A stretch of DNA of 64,000 nucleotides, from positions 113,976,028-114,040,027 of the forward strand of contig NC_079136.1 of NCBI RefSeq assembly GCF_945859705.1, read 5' to 3'. This DNA comes from Episyrphus balteatus (lineage: Eukaryota; Arthropoda; Insecta; Diptera; Syrphidae). The notes beneath the pieces were generated by a model. That model did no database searches. It was not told the DNA's origin and saw only the letters and a program-made list of their open reading frames with translations. The position numbers and the translations under genes were made by a program. Numbering within the stretch: the first letter of the stretch is position 1; every line of letters starts with the position of its first letter. Positions 45,970-57,765 of this stretch are shown in pieces.

Positions 45970-47035
45970 ATTTTGAACTGTTATTTTAATTTCTGACTGT
46001 CTCGTACACTACTGAACCGATTTAAAAGAATTTTAAAACTTAGCAATATTTTCAAAAAATTTTAAAATGTAAAATTTTAATTAAAATAAAATTTTAATTA
46101 ACCGAAATAGAAAGAAAGGTAGGCCTAAAAACTCCTGGTACAAGCAAATGCAAAACCACCAGCATTCAGTTGGCCTTAGAAATGGAACAATACAAAACCG
46201 GGAGGCTTGCCGCCGATTTCTGAGGTCAACCCGGCGAACCCCACAGGCGGATCACTAGTGTGAAGCAGTTACGTGGGATAGTTATGATCCCCTCGACATC
46301 GAGATCATAACAGCGCAGAGAAAAAGGAAGAAGAAGAAGAAAATTTTAATTAAAAAGGTTAAAAATATATATGTACATATGTTTAAAAATCAGAACTATC
46401 TTCATTTAACTTTTAAATTTCTCTATTCACAAGATAATGGAAAAGCCGAAACTGAAAGATTTTTTTTTTCAAAATACTGAAAAACCATATTTCCATTATC
46501 GGTATTTTTTGAGAAAAACTAAGAACGCTAATTTGTTAGAATGAACTGACAGCAATATCTCAAAACCCTTATAAGCGCCGTATACTTTCACAAGGAGACG
46601 ATAAAAAGCAACGAAAACCCAACATTGGAAATTAATAAAACAGTCATATATCTACCAAAATAAAACAAACCAATCTACCCTCTATCATCGTAATGTTAGT
46701 TTTGATTAAAACATCGATTTTTTGACACGAAACCAATACTTGCTCAGTAGCAAATAGAAATTTTTTTTTTTAAACTGGTGCAACGATTTTCAAACAAAAT
46801 TCAATTTTTTTCTTTATAGGAAAAATCTAATTGCCGTTATCTTCTAAAAGTATATTTTAGATTTATAAAATAAATTATTTATTTTTTTAATTTGTATTAT
46901 TAAAGCTAATTTAATTAATTTTTTCTTTTAAATAAAATCTTCTTACATGTCAGTAAACTTTTAACATACTTTCTAATAAACTTTTAACATAAGAGCAATT
47001 TCATGCGATCCAATTGTGCATTTTATTTCTCATCC
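45970..47035. mobile_element. Fragments of mini-me/DINE-1-like elements, disrupted
   Basis: TCTGACTGTCTCGTACAC (about 45,995) resembles the copy A body. CATTACGATGATAGAGG (46,679-46,694, minus) is the family start, and AAGAGCAATTTCATGCGATC near 46,988 the family end. The pieces are rearranged and interrupted by the retrotransposon copy at 46,102-46,339. Confidence 0.5.
46102..46339 (+). mobile_element. 5'-truncated non-LTR retrotransposon, 238 bp, copy 1
   Basis: Corresponds to the last ~240 bp of the copy at 47,151-48,298, in the opposite orientation: AAAGGTAGGCCTAAAAACTC, the GATCCCCTCGACATCGAGATC palindrome region, and an (AAG)n tail. A perfect 14-bp duplication AAAATTTTAATTAA flanks it (46,088-46,101, 46,340-46,353). 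The truncation and duplication are the signature of target-primed reverse transcription. Confidence 0.9.
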
Positions 47036-47150
47036 AATAGTTTTTGTAACCTCTCAGAATAATCACGATGAATAATGTCTACTGGTTCTCGCTGTTTCAC
47101 ATGAGGGAGCTATACCTATGCTTGAGGATATGTGGGTATCCATTGGCAAT

Positions 47151-48298
47151 CTTCTTCTTCTTCCTTTTTTTCTCGGCGCTGTTATGATCTCGATGTCGAG
47201 GGGATCATAACCTTCCCACGTTACTGCTTCACACTAGTGATCCGCCTGTGGGGTTCGCCGGGTTGACCTCAGAAATCGGCGGCAAGCCTCCCGGTTTTGT
47301 ATTGTTCCGTTTCTGAGGCCAACTGAATGCTGGTGTTTTTGCATTTGCTTGTACCAGGAGTTTTTAGGCCTACCTTTCTTTTTATTTCGTGTTGGAACGT
47401 TATATGATATTGCTTTTTTGACGGGGTTCTCAGGATCTCTCCTTTGAACATGGCAATACCAACTGAGTCGGTCGTGTTCAATTTTTTGGGAGATGGTATT
47501 TTTAACATGAAGGCTTCCTCGGATCTTCGTACTTCTAATTCTATCAAGCTTTGTTACTCCTGCTGTCATGCGAAGCATCTTCATCTCAGCTGCCGTTAAC
47601 TTACTCTCATACTTTTTGTACATTGTCCAACATTGTGAACCGTATGTGAGTGCTGGACGCACAACTGCGGTGTAGAGCCTTCCTTTCAGCTTAGGGGGCA
47701 TTTTTCGATCACAGAAGATAGCAGAATTTTCCCGCCACTTCATCCACCCTACGCTTACGCGATGATTGATATCGTCATCACAAGTACCTTCGTTATTTAT
47801 CATAGACCCCAGATATTTAAACTTTTCACACTTGGGAAGCACTACACCATTCAAATAAATGTCAGGAATAGGCCTGTGTGGATCAGAAAATGGGCAGCAT
47901 AGGTATTCTGTCTTTTTCGCGCTTATGCGGTACCCACTACCTTCTAGAACATCCACCCATACATCAAGTGCTCGTTGCAGGGATATCGGGTCTTCACTTA
48001 TGATGGCTCCATCGTCAGCAAAGAATAACTGATGCACTTTTGGGTCCGTCACTTTGCCTTGAAGCAGGTAATCAAGAACGGTAATAAAGAGCAGAGGACT
48101 CAAGACGCTTCCCTGGTGTACACCTGCTGTGATTTCGAATTCTTCGGTGACTCCAGCTGCACATCTTACTTTAGTAACTGCTCCATCATACATGTCCATA
48201 ATTATCCGCACATAGGTTTCCGGAACTCCTTGTTGTCTGAGGGCCACCCATATCAGATCTCGTGGTTGTCGATCGAATGCTTTTTCAAAATCAACCAA
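47151..48298 (-). pseudogene. 5'-truncated non-LTR retrotransposon (reverse transcriptase), copy 2
   Basis: The minus-strand frame of about 355 codons (48,298 down to 47,234) is the C-terminal half of an endonuclease/RT polyprotein. It opens without ATG right at RT motif A (VDFEKAFD), continues through the G-x-x-Q-G-like HQGSVLSPLLF block, motif C FADD, the K-x-x-Y-L-G block (KFKYLGS) and YGSQCWT, and ends RRTPQADH. All three catalytic aspartates are present, but the endonuclease and RT fingers are missing. The 3' end is a GGATCATAACAGCGC region followed by (AAG)n. A perfect 14-bp duplication TATCCATTGGCAAT (47,137-47,150, 48,299-48,312) brackets it. RTE-like by general appearance; clade not resolved. 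The intact frame implies a young insertion. Confidence 0.92.
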
Positions 48299-48312
48299 TA
48301 TCCATTGGCAAT

Positions 48313-49171
48313 GAACAACACAAAACCCTAATAGCTGCGAATCCTATGTATGTATATCTGATCATTTTGGTAAGTTACATGAACAATGGTATTTTTAAAG
48401 TTCAGGAATCCTAAATAATTACATGTCTTTGTAGTGGCCGGAACATTGTATACTATTTTCATTTCATTCTGCCTTTGAGCCTTGAAACGGTTGCTCTGGA
48501 TATATTTTTGGATTGCAAATATTACATAGAAGAAACCTCGATCAAAAAGAGAATTTTCTGGTCACATTGTGTTTGTACCGTAGGCCCAGCCGGCCTCACA
48601 TCTGTCTACGAACAGGATACCCAAAATCTGATGTCCAAAGATGAATTCTTGAAAATTTTCTCTTTTGAAATTGTAATGGAAATAACTATTCTATTAATTA
48701 AACAACTTAAACTTAATTTATTCTTATGTTTGTATTTAATACATATTAATACCCCCTTGGTCATAATAAAATACAAAAATTTAACTTTCAATTTTTTCCG
48801 TATTGGAACTTGGAATACAAATATTAAAAAACATAAACATTATTTTAAAGCCATCCTAACCAAATTTTGTTTATTTAGAATTTGTAGAGCATTCGTCTTA
48901 AAAAGTGTTTCAATTTAATAGTTTGGTACCTAAAGATTCCCATACCTACAAAATTAAATACTAAATCCAAAATATTTTTTAAATACAACTCAATATGATC
49001 AATGGCAACACTTTTAAATTGCTCCTGCAAACAATACGAAACCAATAAAAAAAAAAAAACAAATTGAATTCTCCCTGCTTTTGCAGCGACCACATACGTC
49101 ACACGAAATAATTGATTGTATTTGTGTGCAAGTGTATCTACGAGTTTGCAACCTTCAGCTTGGGCTTTTTG
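48313..49171. other. No supported gene
   Basis: A 147-codon frame (48,475-48,918, +) opens with TTG, has long F/I/K/L-rich stretches and no recognisable domain. Its length alone does not make it a gene in this composition. Confidence 0.35.
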
Positions 49172-49238
49172 TGTCAAAAACCACTTTGGTGCCTCTGCTT
49201 ATAGAATGTTGAAAACTACTTCAGCGCCTCCACGTGGA
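49172..49238 (-). promoter_or_regulatory. Pair of GGCACC/GGCGCT-type repeated motifs
   Basis: The minus strand carries AGAGGCACCAAAGTGGTTTT then TGACA (49,196-49,172), and TCCACGTGGAGGCGCT (49,238-49,223). Both match elements of the island at 61,625-61,741 (CACGTGGAGGCACTG; AGAGGCACCGCATTGG). Confidence 0.45.
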
Positions 49239-49639
49239 TCCTCAAATTTAACGATGCTGCTGTTGGTTGGTTATGTTTTTTTTTTTTTTTTCTATATGAA
49301 GCTTAAACTGCATACTCAATTTAACCAATACATTCTAACACCATAATAGTAATGGTAGATTGTTCTAAAAGCTTAACATAAAATTTTGCCTTTGCAACTC
49401 ATTTTACACCTATAGAACCTTTCCACACTCATTGATGATCGGTGGCTTTGGTTAGTAAATTCTTTATAAAAAAAAATTATTAAAAAGATACAAGTATACA
49501 ATACATTTATAAATTCGATTATAAATGTAGTTGTGACCGTGGTAGCGTCAACAACAACAACGACATCGGCGTTAGCTGAAAAAAACGCCTGCAAATTTAC
49601 AAATATTGACGACAACGTTCTGACTTGATTCTTAGTCGT

Positions 49640-50911
49640 TCCTCAACATTGTTCGGCTTTTTTTGGTTGCTTAAAGATATTATTGTTAGGGTTGTCGAAA
49701 AAGTATCTATACGGTGAGCGTGCGGTCGGCAAATAAATGTTCGTCTTCATGTCTTACCTACCAAACCAACCTACGTATCTTTTTGTATATTTTTCTAATT
49801 TGTATCTGTGAGTTTTTTTTTTTTGTTTTTGTAAGTGTACACGAGCAAAGCCAAATAATATTTGTATATTTTGTTTGCAAAAGTATCTGTTGGATTGTAT
49901 AGCAGCCATACAGCCAGTCTCAAGTTATACCTAGTACATTTAGAAAATTCAAAGCTTTTCAGAACCAAGAGTTCTCGGTCTAACAATCTAACAATTGGTC
50001 GCGTCGTCGCAAGCCAGCAGCAGTTAACTAAGGCTAGAGTGGTGCGGTTCGTCGTTTTAATGTGACGCGTCCTTAAAAAAAACGATCAATCGGGATTTAA
50101 TAAATTTTTAAAAAAATATCTCCAAGGACCAATCTATTGGGATTATATACTAATTTTTGAAAAAAAGTGATAGTGTAAACATACCTCAACAATTTTTTTG
50201 TTTGAGACGAACCATATGCAATTTTTTTATACAAAAAATATAAAACAGAAAATTCATTGCCAATTGTGTATAAATACCTAAATAAAACTAAAATCAAACG
50301 CAAAATTTATTTATGTAAAGCTTCTATAAGTATCTTTCTATCACTCAATTTACAAGAAGAAGACGCATAGGTATACCTATAATAAATGCGAAATAAAGTT
50401 GTTTTGTATATTTTATTAGATACACTCAACGAAGCAAAAAAAAAAAAAAGTAGATAGAGGCAAAAAAAAAAAAAACCTAAACCTAGGTCAATATTGTTTA
50501 TAGTGATACGTTAACTTGGTGTATATCTATCTATTTGAAAAAATAAAAATATTTTAAAAAGAAGAAAACACCGTTATAATTACTTTGTTTTGTTTGTTAT
50601 AATCAATTTGAATTAGATAAAAGTTGTGTATCAAAAACAACGGAAATAGAAAATTAGAAATAATATTTACCAACTATAAATATTTTTCCAGAACAACAAA
50701 GTGCTTTTTTGTTTTTTATTATTTTTTTTTAATGATCGTTAAATAACGATAATTTATAACGTTTGAGTTGGGTTAATTAGTGTGTTTTCTATCTACAATC
50801 AACAATAACAACTTGCAAAGAGGCAGCTAAACTTATAAAGAAAGAAGGATTTTTTTGTTTAAATTAAAATACTTATTTATTCAATCATCATTACTACTTT
50901 AAAGCAATAAG
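49640..50911 (+). promoter_or_regulatory. Candidate promoter and 5'UTR exon with splice donor
   Basis: A stretch of mixed composition (49,640-50,070) with GC-rich patches (GGTGAGCGTGCGGTCGGC; GGTCGCGTCGTCGCAAGCC) and initiator-like CCAGTCTCAAG near 49,912. AT-rich sequence follows, ending at AATAAG-GTAAGT (intron start 50,912), a consensus donor. No long open frame lies inside, as expected for a non-coding first exon. This is inference from composition and one splice site. Confidence 0.25.
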
Positions 50912-51290
50912 GTAAGTTAACAAATTATTTGTACCTACCTACATAATATTAGAATTTTAAATTGTTTTGTATATAATTAAATATAAAAAAATATAAAGTT
51001 GAAAGTTTTAAAAATAGAAAATTAAATAAATAGGTGTGAGTCAGTTATTGGGTATTTTTTGTTTCTTTTTTTTTTTATTTATTTATACATGATAAGAGAA
51101 GAAAACAATTCGTAGAAATCGAATTCTAGAGAAATTTATTGATAAGAATATAGGAGGAGATTTTTTAAAGAGTTTTCCTCATTTTTATTTCTGAAGATAA
51201 CAACAAAAACTTTCTTCAAAACGTCAATATAGGTACATATATTAGTACCTGAAATACAATTTTTCGAAAATTGATATCTTTACGTTCACA

Positions 51291-53196
51291 TTAACGAAAG
51301 TATTTTTATATTTTTGGATTTTAGCTAAAGTTGAAATCCTTAAATTGATCCTTAAAAACCATCGTTTCAGGTAACAAAAATTAAGGAAAGTTAAGAAATA
51401 TTTTCTATTTTCAAAAAAATGTTATTTTAAAGTCTTGACATATACCTTAATCTAAGAAAATATTTAATTTCAGGATAAAAACTTAACGAACGTTTATTAA
51501 GGACTTAATGATTAGGTTTTTATTTCACTATTTTTAATGTTGATGGTTAGCAAGACTCCTAGATTATAAACTTATTGAAATATATTTTATTTTGGGTAAG
51601 AAAAAAACTTAACGAAAGTACATATGTATAATCATCATTTCTGAAGTAGTTTAAAAATTTCTAGCTACATATTGTAATAATTAAGAGAATTTTCATCCTG
51701 TACAAAAAAATACTTTTTTGAGGTAAACACACAACTTAACGAATCAATATTATAACTTTGACGAAGAAGTTCACTTTTGATGTTTAACACCATGCCTATT
51801 TTAGTTAGGCCTTTGGTTTTTTTTTTCTTTCGTTAAGATTGTTGAAAAGTTATAGTTGGTTGAATGTTTTCAATATAAATGTTTGATAGATTGTTATGGT
51901 CGCGGTTTCTTCTTTCCTTACATAAAAATAAAACCCAGTTAAAAAAAAAAAAGATTTCGTTCAATTTGATCTTGACAGTTGTAGATAATAATTTAATAAG
52001 CATTAATAGCTAGATCGCAAAATTTATACTTTTCGTCCAGGTTTTGTAATCTTTCGAATTATCGACTGTTGCAATATTCTTTAACGGAGAAATAAAACTC
52101 CTTTAATTCAATTTTAACAATATCTTCCAGTTTGCTTTGAGAAACAAATGTTTATATATTCGTTAAGCTTATTTCTGATCTTCGTTAGGACTTCGTAGAC
52201 TTAACCAATTTTCAACTAAGAGACTGTAATTTTTTTTCTGTGTTTTTTACTCAACGAAAGTTATGATAAATTTGTTTTACAAGAAAACAATGAATTTTAT
52301 TATTTAAACAGTTAAAAATAACAAAAAAAACAATAACAAAATTTCACTTTATCGACTATTTTATCATATTAAACTAAATTAACATCAACTATTTACTCGC
52401 ATTCCCATTTCTTATACAAAAACAATGCAATTATCTTTTTGTTATTCATGACTTTTTTGACATTTATTCATATTCATAATTATTAATTATATTAAATTGC
52501 ACAATCTAAGAAGAGAAAAAAAAATTATATTAGAAATCAAAACAAACAAGTTATTCTGCTGGCATTAGGTACCTATACAAAACTGTTGTAAACAATAAAC
52601 AAAAACGTAAATAACAACTAATGACGAGTGCTTACTTCATTTGCCTTCCACAACGTCGATTGTTTTTGCATATAAAAAGTTAAATACGTAGGTACATTAC
52701 ATTAACACAAGTATAGAGATAAATGTATTCTTTATGAAAAATCATTCCATTCATATGCATATCAACTAATCAATTTAATCACATCTTGTAATATTTATTT
52801 CCGCAAAGTCAATTACATAATTATAGGTTTTAGGTGTTTATTCATTAGAAAAAAAAAAAAAAAACATTGCACAATAAAAACAATACAAAAGGTTGAAAGG
52901 GGTGACTTACGATTTGAATGTTACAAGATACTAAAAAAAATAATAATTTCAAATCAATACTGAATCCGAACTTAGCTGCAGGATCCCATAACAGAAAAAT
53001 AATCGGCGGCGATTAGATCGACTTAAATATTTTAGATAAGTAACGTAATTTAAACCGACATTTGACGAAAGAATATGTCTTAGAAATTCTTAGTTTAATC
53101 CCTATTGTGCTCTTGGATGTATAATTTGGGACACCCTGTATTTCTTTGGAATACAGTTTTAATGGAATAACGTTATTTGAAAAATTCTTTCGTTAA
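51291..53196. promoter_or_regulatory. Cluster of TTAACGAA octamers
   Basis: Exact TTAACGAA (either strand) at 51,291, 51,483, 51,609, 51,736, 51,829 (-), 52,159 (-) and 53,189 (-), with near matches at 52,181 and 52,251. Most extend to AACTTAACGAAAG. No known factor is assigned. The remainder of the region is AT-rich and gene-free. Confidence 0.4.
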
Positions 53197-54594
53197 GTTT
53201 CATTACGTACATTTTTCAAATTTACTCTTTAATAGAAAATTGTCCAATTCTATATTAAGTCGAGCTATGACCATTCATCAGAGCCATACATATATTCAAA
53301 ATCGTATCTGGAATTGAATAACAAACGTCATACTGAGAATTCAAGGATATATAGCATTTCTTTGAGGTTAGGTACACATGTCATCATCGAGGAAATATAC
53401 AAAATTTTCCAAGAAAATACCAACATCAAAGGGGTTGGAACATGTATTTCAAATAAAATATTGTTCAAATAAAATGATGCAATTTAATGTATAATGTAAA
53501 TGTAAATGTAAATATAAAATGTAAACATAAATTGCATTGTATAAAAAAAAAGAAATTAAATCTTGTGGAATTTAATTGACACACGCGTGCAGACAAACAG
53601 AATTAGAATTGATTTAAATTTCAAGATCCGGGTTAAAGTCATCGTCGTTAATTAATATTTTGTTTTCTTTGTATACTTTTTTTTTTTTTAAATACCTACA
53701 TCAATGCTTATTGATCAAGTTTATAGAAATATAATTATGACGCGGTGATGCACCAATGCGCCTGCATTCGATAGGTCGAACTTTTTGAAATTTTACTTGT
53801 ACATATTTAATTTTTAATCTATGACATTTGGGGTGAGTGTGAAAGATTACAATAACAAAAAAAAAACATAACAAAATCAGATAATAACAACGTTTGTAAA
53901 TTGTAAAATTGCAAATTCACGACAAAATGAATCTCACGAAATGAAATCATTGACCATTTCTATAATTCTGTAATATCATTAAATTGTTTACAAGATTTTA
54001 TATGATTGAATAAATTGTTGACAAAAAGCTTGGAATTAGTCACTTTAGATTTTAGAAATCTTAGAGATCTCAGGAGTATTAGTAACTTGAATAGGATTTG
54101 TCAGCAAAATGACTCACTTTAATCTGAAAATAAGTACAAATAATTGAAATATATTTTGTTTAAATAAAAATTTACCACTTGCAACATGCCACAATTTCAC
54201 TTGCACCTTATTACCACTTGTCTTTTGCCACTTTGCTATACTTTCCACATGCTTTTTGTCTAACCATCATTTCGGTAGTACCTCCTCGCGCAATGGTTTA
54301 TGGTTATAGTTCGATAGATTATGAAGCCAGAGGTTTTGGTTTGAATACCAGCCTCGATCACCTAAGAACATATTTTCAGGAGTTGAAAAGTCTCCAAGAG
54401 TACCTATCATTGTCTTAAAAAAGTGCAACTCTGGGCTTAGTCGTAAATTGTAAATTGGCGGTAAATTGTAGATCCCTTTCATTCAATCCGAAATAGCAAA
54501 TGGCTCCATTTAGTGCAAAAACTAGTTCCCGTTTTAAGTCAAAACAGAAAAAGGTAAAACATTATAAGATTTTGAGAAGTATGATAAAAACACA
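53197..54594. other. No gene seen; short hexanucleotide repeat at ~53,491-53,530
   Basis: AT-rich intergenic or intronic sequence. TGTAAATGTAAATGTAAATA is a short (TGTAAA)n tract. Frames near 54,179-54,482 overlap on both strands and are not recognised. Confidence 0.4.
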
Positions 54595-55215
54595 AATGAG
54601 TGCATTCAGCAGCTTGAGCTATATTTTTTCTGCTGGCATATAAATCGATTTATGAATATTCATATGAGATACTGTTATTTGAAGACATAAACATTCCCAC
54701 CAACCAATTCATAAAAGATTATCTCTTAACATTTCCTTATTTCGTTCAAATCTGAAGAAAAAAAATAAAAATATTTGATTTATTCTAGATTTAAGGAGAT
54801 TTTAAATTAATCCCATTTTAATCTTCTTGAAATTGCTGAACGCACTCAATAAATTAAAATGTCTACAATATTGGGTAGATGTTATAAAAAATAAAAAAGT
54901 TATTAATTTAGAGATTAAGTCAAAAATTAGAAGTACATGTTATAACTTAGGATAAAAAACATTCAAGGATTGTGTAAGACAGAATACTTATATAGAAAGT
55001 AATGACAGCATTCAAACAACTTATAAAAAAACCATAGTAAACCCTTACTTAGAAAGGATGACTGCATTCACTCCAAAAATGTATATCATTCAATAGGAAA
55101 AATAGATTCTACTGTTAATTTAAGTATTTTTATTTATGTATGTTACTAGAGAATGAGAATTATTAAAAAAAAACTCCTCGAAATGACATTTATTAATTAA
55201 ATGACTGCATTCAGC
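54595..55215. repeat. Five copies of an AATGASTGCATTCAGC-like motif
   Basis: Matches at 54,595-54,610 (+), 54,835-54,848 (-), 55,001-55,014 (+), 55,058-55,071 (+) and 55,200-55,215 (+). The same word forms the termini of the inverted repeat at 59,098-59,377. Could be transposase-binding subterminal repeats of a decayed element or a regulatory cluster. Confidence 0.5.
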
Positions 55216-57104
55216 ACAAAATCAACTAACCACAAAGCAAGTACAAAGATACATCAAAACATTATCCACCTGATACAAAATGGCGTTGGATGGGCAAAAT
55301 GTTGTTGAGATCAAACATATGTATATAATGTAATATAGGTACATGAAATGCGTAAAGTTAAAGAACGACAAAACCAGTAGAATTAAAAAAAAAAGTAAAC
55401 AAATACCACAAAAAAAAATTCTGACAAGAATGCCGCTTTAATCAAAAAATACGTACCTACCCCATTAAATTTTCAGTTTTTGATATCAGGGCCAAGCGTG
55501 TTTGCGTTGCTATAGGTACAGCAATTCCCAAAAAAAAAAGAAAATCGCACAGATATGTACATACAAATACATACATATATAAGTAGCTACCTACCTATAG
55601 TTAGATAAGTATGAAAACATATAAACATGACATGAGTTTGCATTTCTCATGCTCAAATTCTACAAAAAAATATGGTATAACAAAAGCCTTTTCGATTCGA
55701 TGTAGTAGAAGGTATAACAAGGGAAGCCATATAGACTTGTTATAGAAATTTTATTGGTGTTAGATGGACATACAATAACAAAAACAACAAAAACATCACC
55801 TTCACCTGGTACCTGAATCTGGTCCTGGACCAAAAAGCCTCCAGATTTATTTACCAAAGTATTAGTGAGTGCTTTTAGCGCTTCGCTTTCATATACATTG
55901 GCAGTGTGTGAAATCTTGTTGTCAGCGCCCCCTGCATTAATTTATTGCATTATTCTTTAACCATTCAAAGGATATGTTTGTGGATTGTGTATTTTTTTTG
56001 AATGTATGTAGGCAGAAGTTTGAATATTCTTGTCCATATGATATTGTGTATTGTTCTGACGCCTCGCTGCATATACGTATGTACACATACACGCATATAC
56101 CGGCGACGACAAAAAAAAAAACAGTACAATAACAAAGCAGTAAATTATATTGGTGGAAGAAGCAAGCGGGCATGGAGGTCATTCAAAGTCATTTGAATTT
56201 CATTGCCAAATACCATTTTTTTTGGGAACTTTCAATAGGTACACAGTATCCACAGATAAGAGGAGTTTGTTCCCCCTTTAAGTTTAATGATTTTGTCGAA
56301 GACCAAAGTTTGGATATGCCTTTTATTGAAGAAGATATATAAAGAGGCTTCACTTGAATTTTTGAGTACATATACCTTTTATGAGTATATTTATTGTAGA
56401 TACATACCTACGCAAAAAAAAAAACAACCAAAAAATGTTTGACAAAAAAAATTTCGTCAATGGTGACGTTGGGAACGCACACAGCAAAGTGTGCTTTTAT
56501 TTTTTTTTTTTTGTGGTGGGCTTTATTTTGTATATCTCATCAGATATATTTCGTATGTACGATTGTATGCGTGGTTTCTTTATATTTTTTGGCATTTTGT
56601 TAGGTAGACATATTTTATTTTGACTAATGAGCGTTTGGTTAAGATTGGTCAGTTCTTTTTTTTTGCCGGTTTTCTTAGAGGGTCTTGTGTTTATTATTAT
56701 TTTTTGTTGTTTTTGTACTACAAACAAATACATCATACCAAAAGAAAGAGTCTTTGAAAATACTTTGACGGATCGAAGTACCTACATATGGTTATTTCAG
56801 AATAGGTGGTACTACTTGAACATCTAGATGTTTAAGAGTTGGCAATGTTTATTTACGAGGCTGGTATATTTTCAGACTTCGAGTAGTTTTTTTTTAATTT
56901 TGAAAATTAATATACATACATTGTACACCACATATACTTACATAGCATGCAGGTGCAAGCCTGTAATTGAAGTTTTTTTTTTTTTATTTGAACAAGGTAA
57001 AGAAAAATTACATACAGTATAACCATTTTTTTCTCAGGTATAAAAGCTATAAAACCTTTACCTCCAATAAAAAAAATTCGTAGAAATAGATTGAGTCCTT
57101 TTAA
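55216..57104. other. No gene seen
   Basis: AT-rich DNA with many T runs and short overlapping frames. ATACATAC and ACCTAC words are frequent. No RNA gene or paired repeat recognised. Confidence 0.4.
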
Positions 57105-57237
57105 GCCCAATTTATTCACACTCTATCAAATTTAAAGTCTCCATTAAAAACCAGAAATTTTAAAATTTGTATGTGATTTGACAGATTTTATATTTTTAAT
57201 AGGGACTTTAAAATATGGAGAGTAAATAAATTGAGCC
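57105..57237. mobile_element. PIF/Harbinger-like MITE, ~133 bp, copy 2
   Basis: Same family as 36,006-36,141: GCCCAATTTATTCACACTCT at the left, AAATAAATTGAGCC at the right, shared interior. Flanked by TAA and TTA, so the duplication is slightly decayed. Confidence 0.78.
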
Positions 57238-57316
57238 TTAGTATTTTAATAGAATTGGTGTGTCTAACTATAGAATAAAATCGTTAAAAGTACAGCTTAT
57301 TACATAGATTGAATTG

Positions 57317-57340
57317 GGTCACTGTGGTGTATGCGTAACA
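57317..57340 (+). repeat. Dispersed motif GGTCACTGTGGTGTATGCG, copy 5
   Basis: Followed by TAACATTTTTC as in copy 3. A 100-codon frame beginning inside the motif (57,331-57,633) is therefore probably not a gene, although part of it is compositionally protein-like. Confidence 0.6.
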
Positions 57341-57596
57341 TTTTTCTTCTAATTTGTAAAGATTTTAAATCAAAATGCTTATTCAAAAACCTTAAAGAAG
57401 AAAAGGAATACAAATTAAGAATTAGAGTCCTTAAAAGTAAAGATTTTAAAAATATTTTATTCGCTCCGACCCTATTTACCGGCACACAAGTTTTATCCAA
57501 AGTTGTTAAAATAGTTTTTGAAAAAACAACCCAACCAATACAAAAAATTTCCCTAGAAGAAAATTTCGTTACAGAAGTTATTACTTCGTTAATAGC

Positions 57597-57765
57597 TTCT
57601 TTAAAGTTGTTCAGAAAGGTTACAGGAAGATAAGAAAGGAAGGAAGATAGAAAGTTTAGTAAGTATGAAGTTATAGAAATTCTTTAAAGTTGTTCCGAAA
57701 GGTTACAGGAAGATAAGGAAGGAAGGAAGGATAGAAAGTTTAGTAAGTATGAATTTATAGAAATT
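57597..57765. repeat. Tandem duplication, 83-bp unit
   Basis: Two units start TTCTTTAAAGTTGTTC at 57,597 and 57,680, sharing GAAAGGTTACAGGAAGATAA, a GGAAGGAAGG run and AGAAAGTTTAGTAAGTATGA. Few differences, so the duplication is recent. Confidence 0.85.

Noticed and set aside
48475..48918. 147-codon frame, the longest not explained by SmB or a retrotransposon
   Set aside because: Starts with TTG, is dominated by F/I/K/L, and has no motif or splice context. Length is plausible by chance here.
57331..57633. 100-codon ATG frame
   Set aside because: Begins inside a dispersed repeat motif and ends in a tandem repeat. Partly protein-like, but no family or start context supports it.
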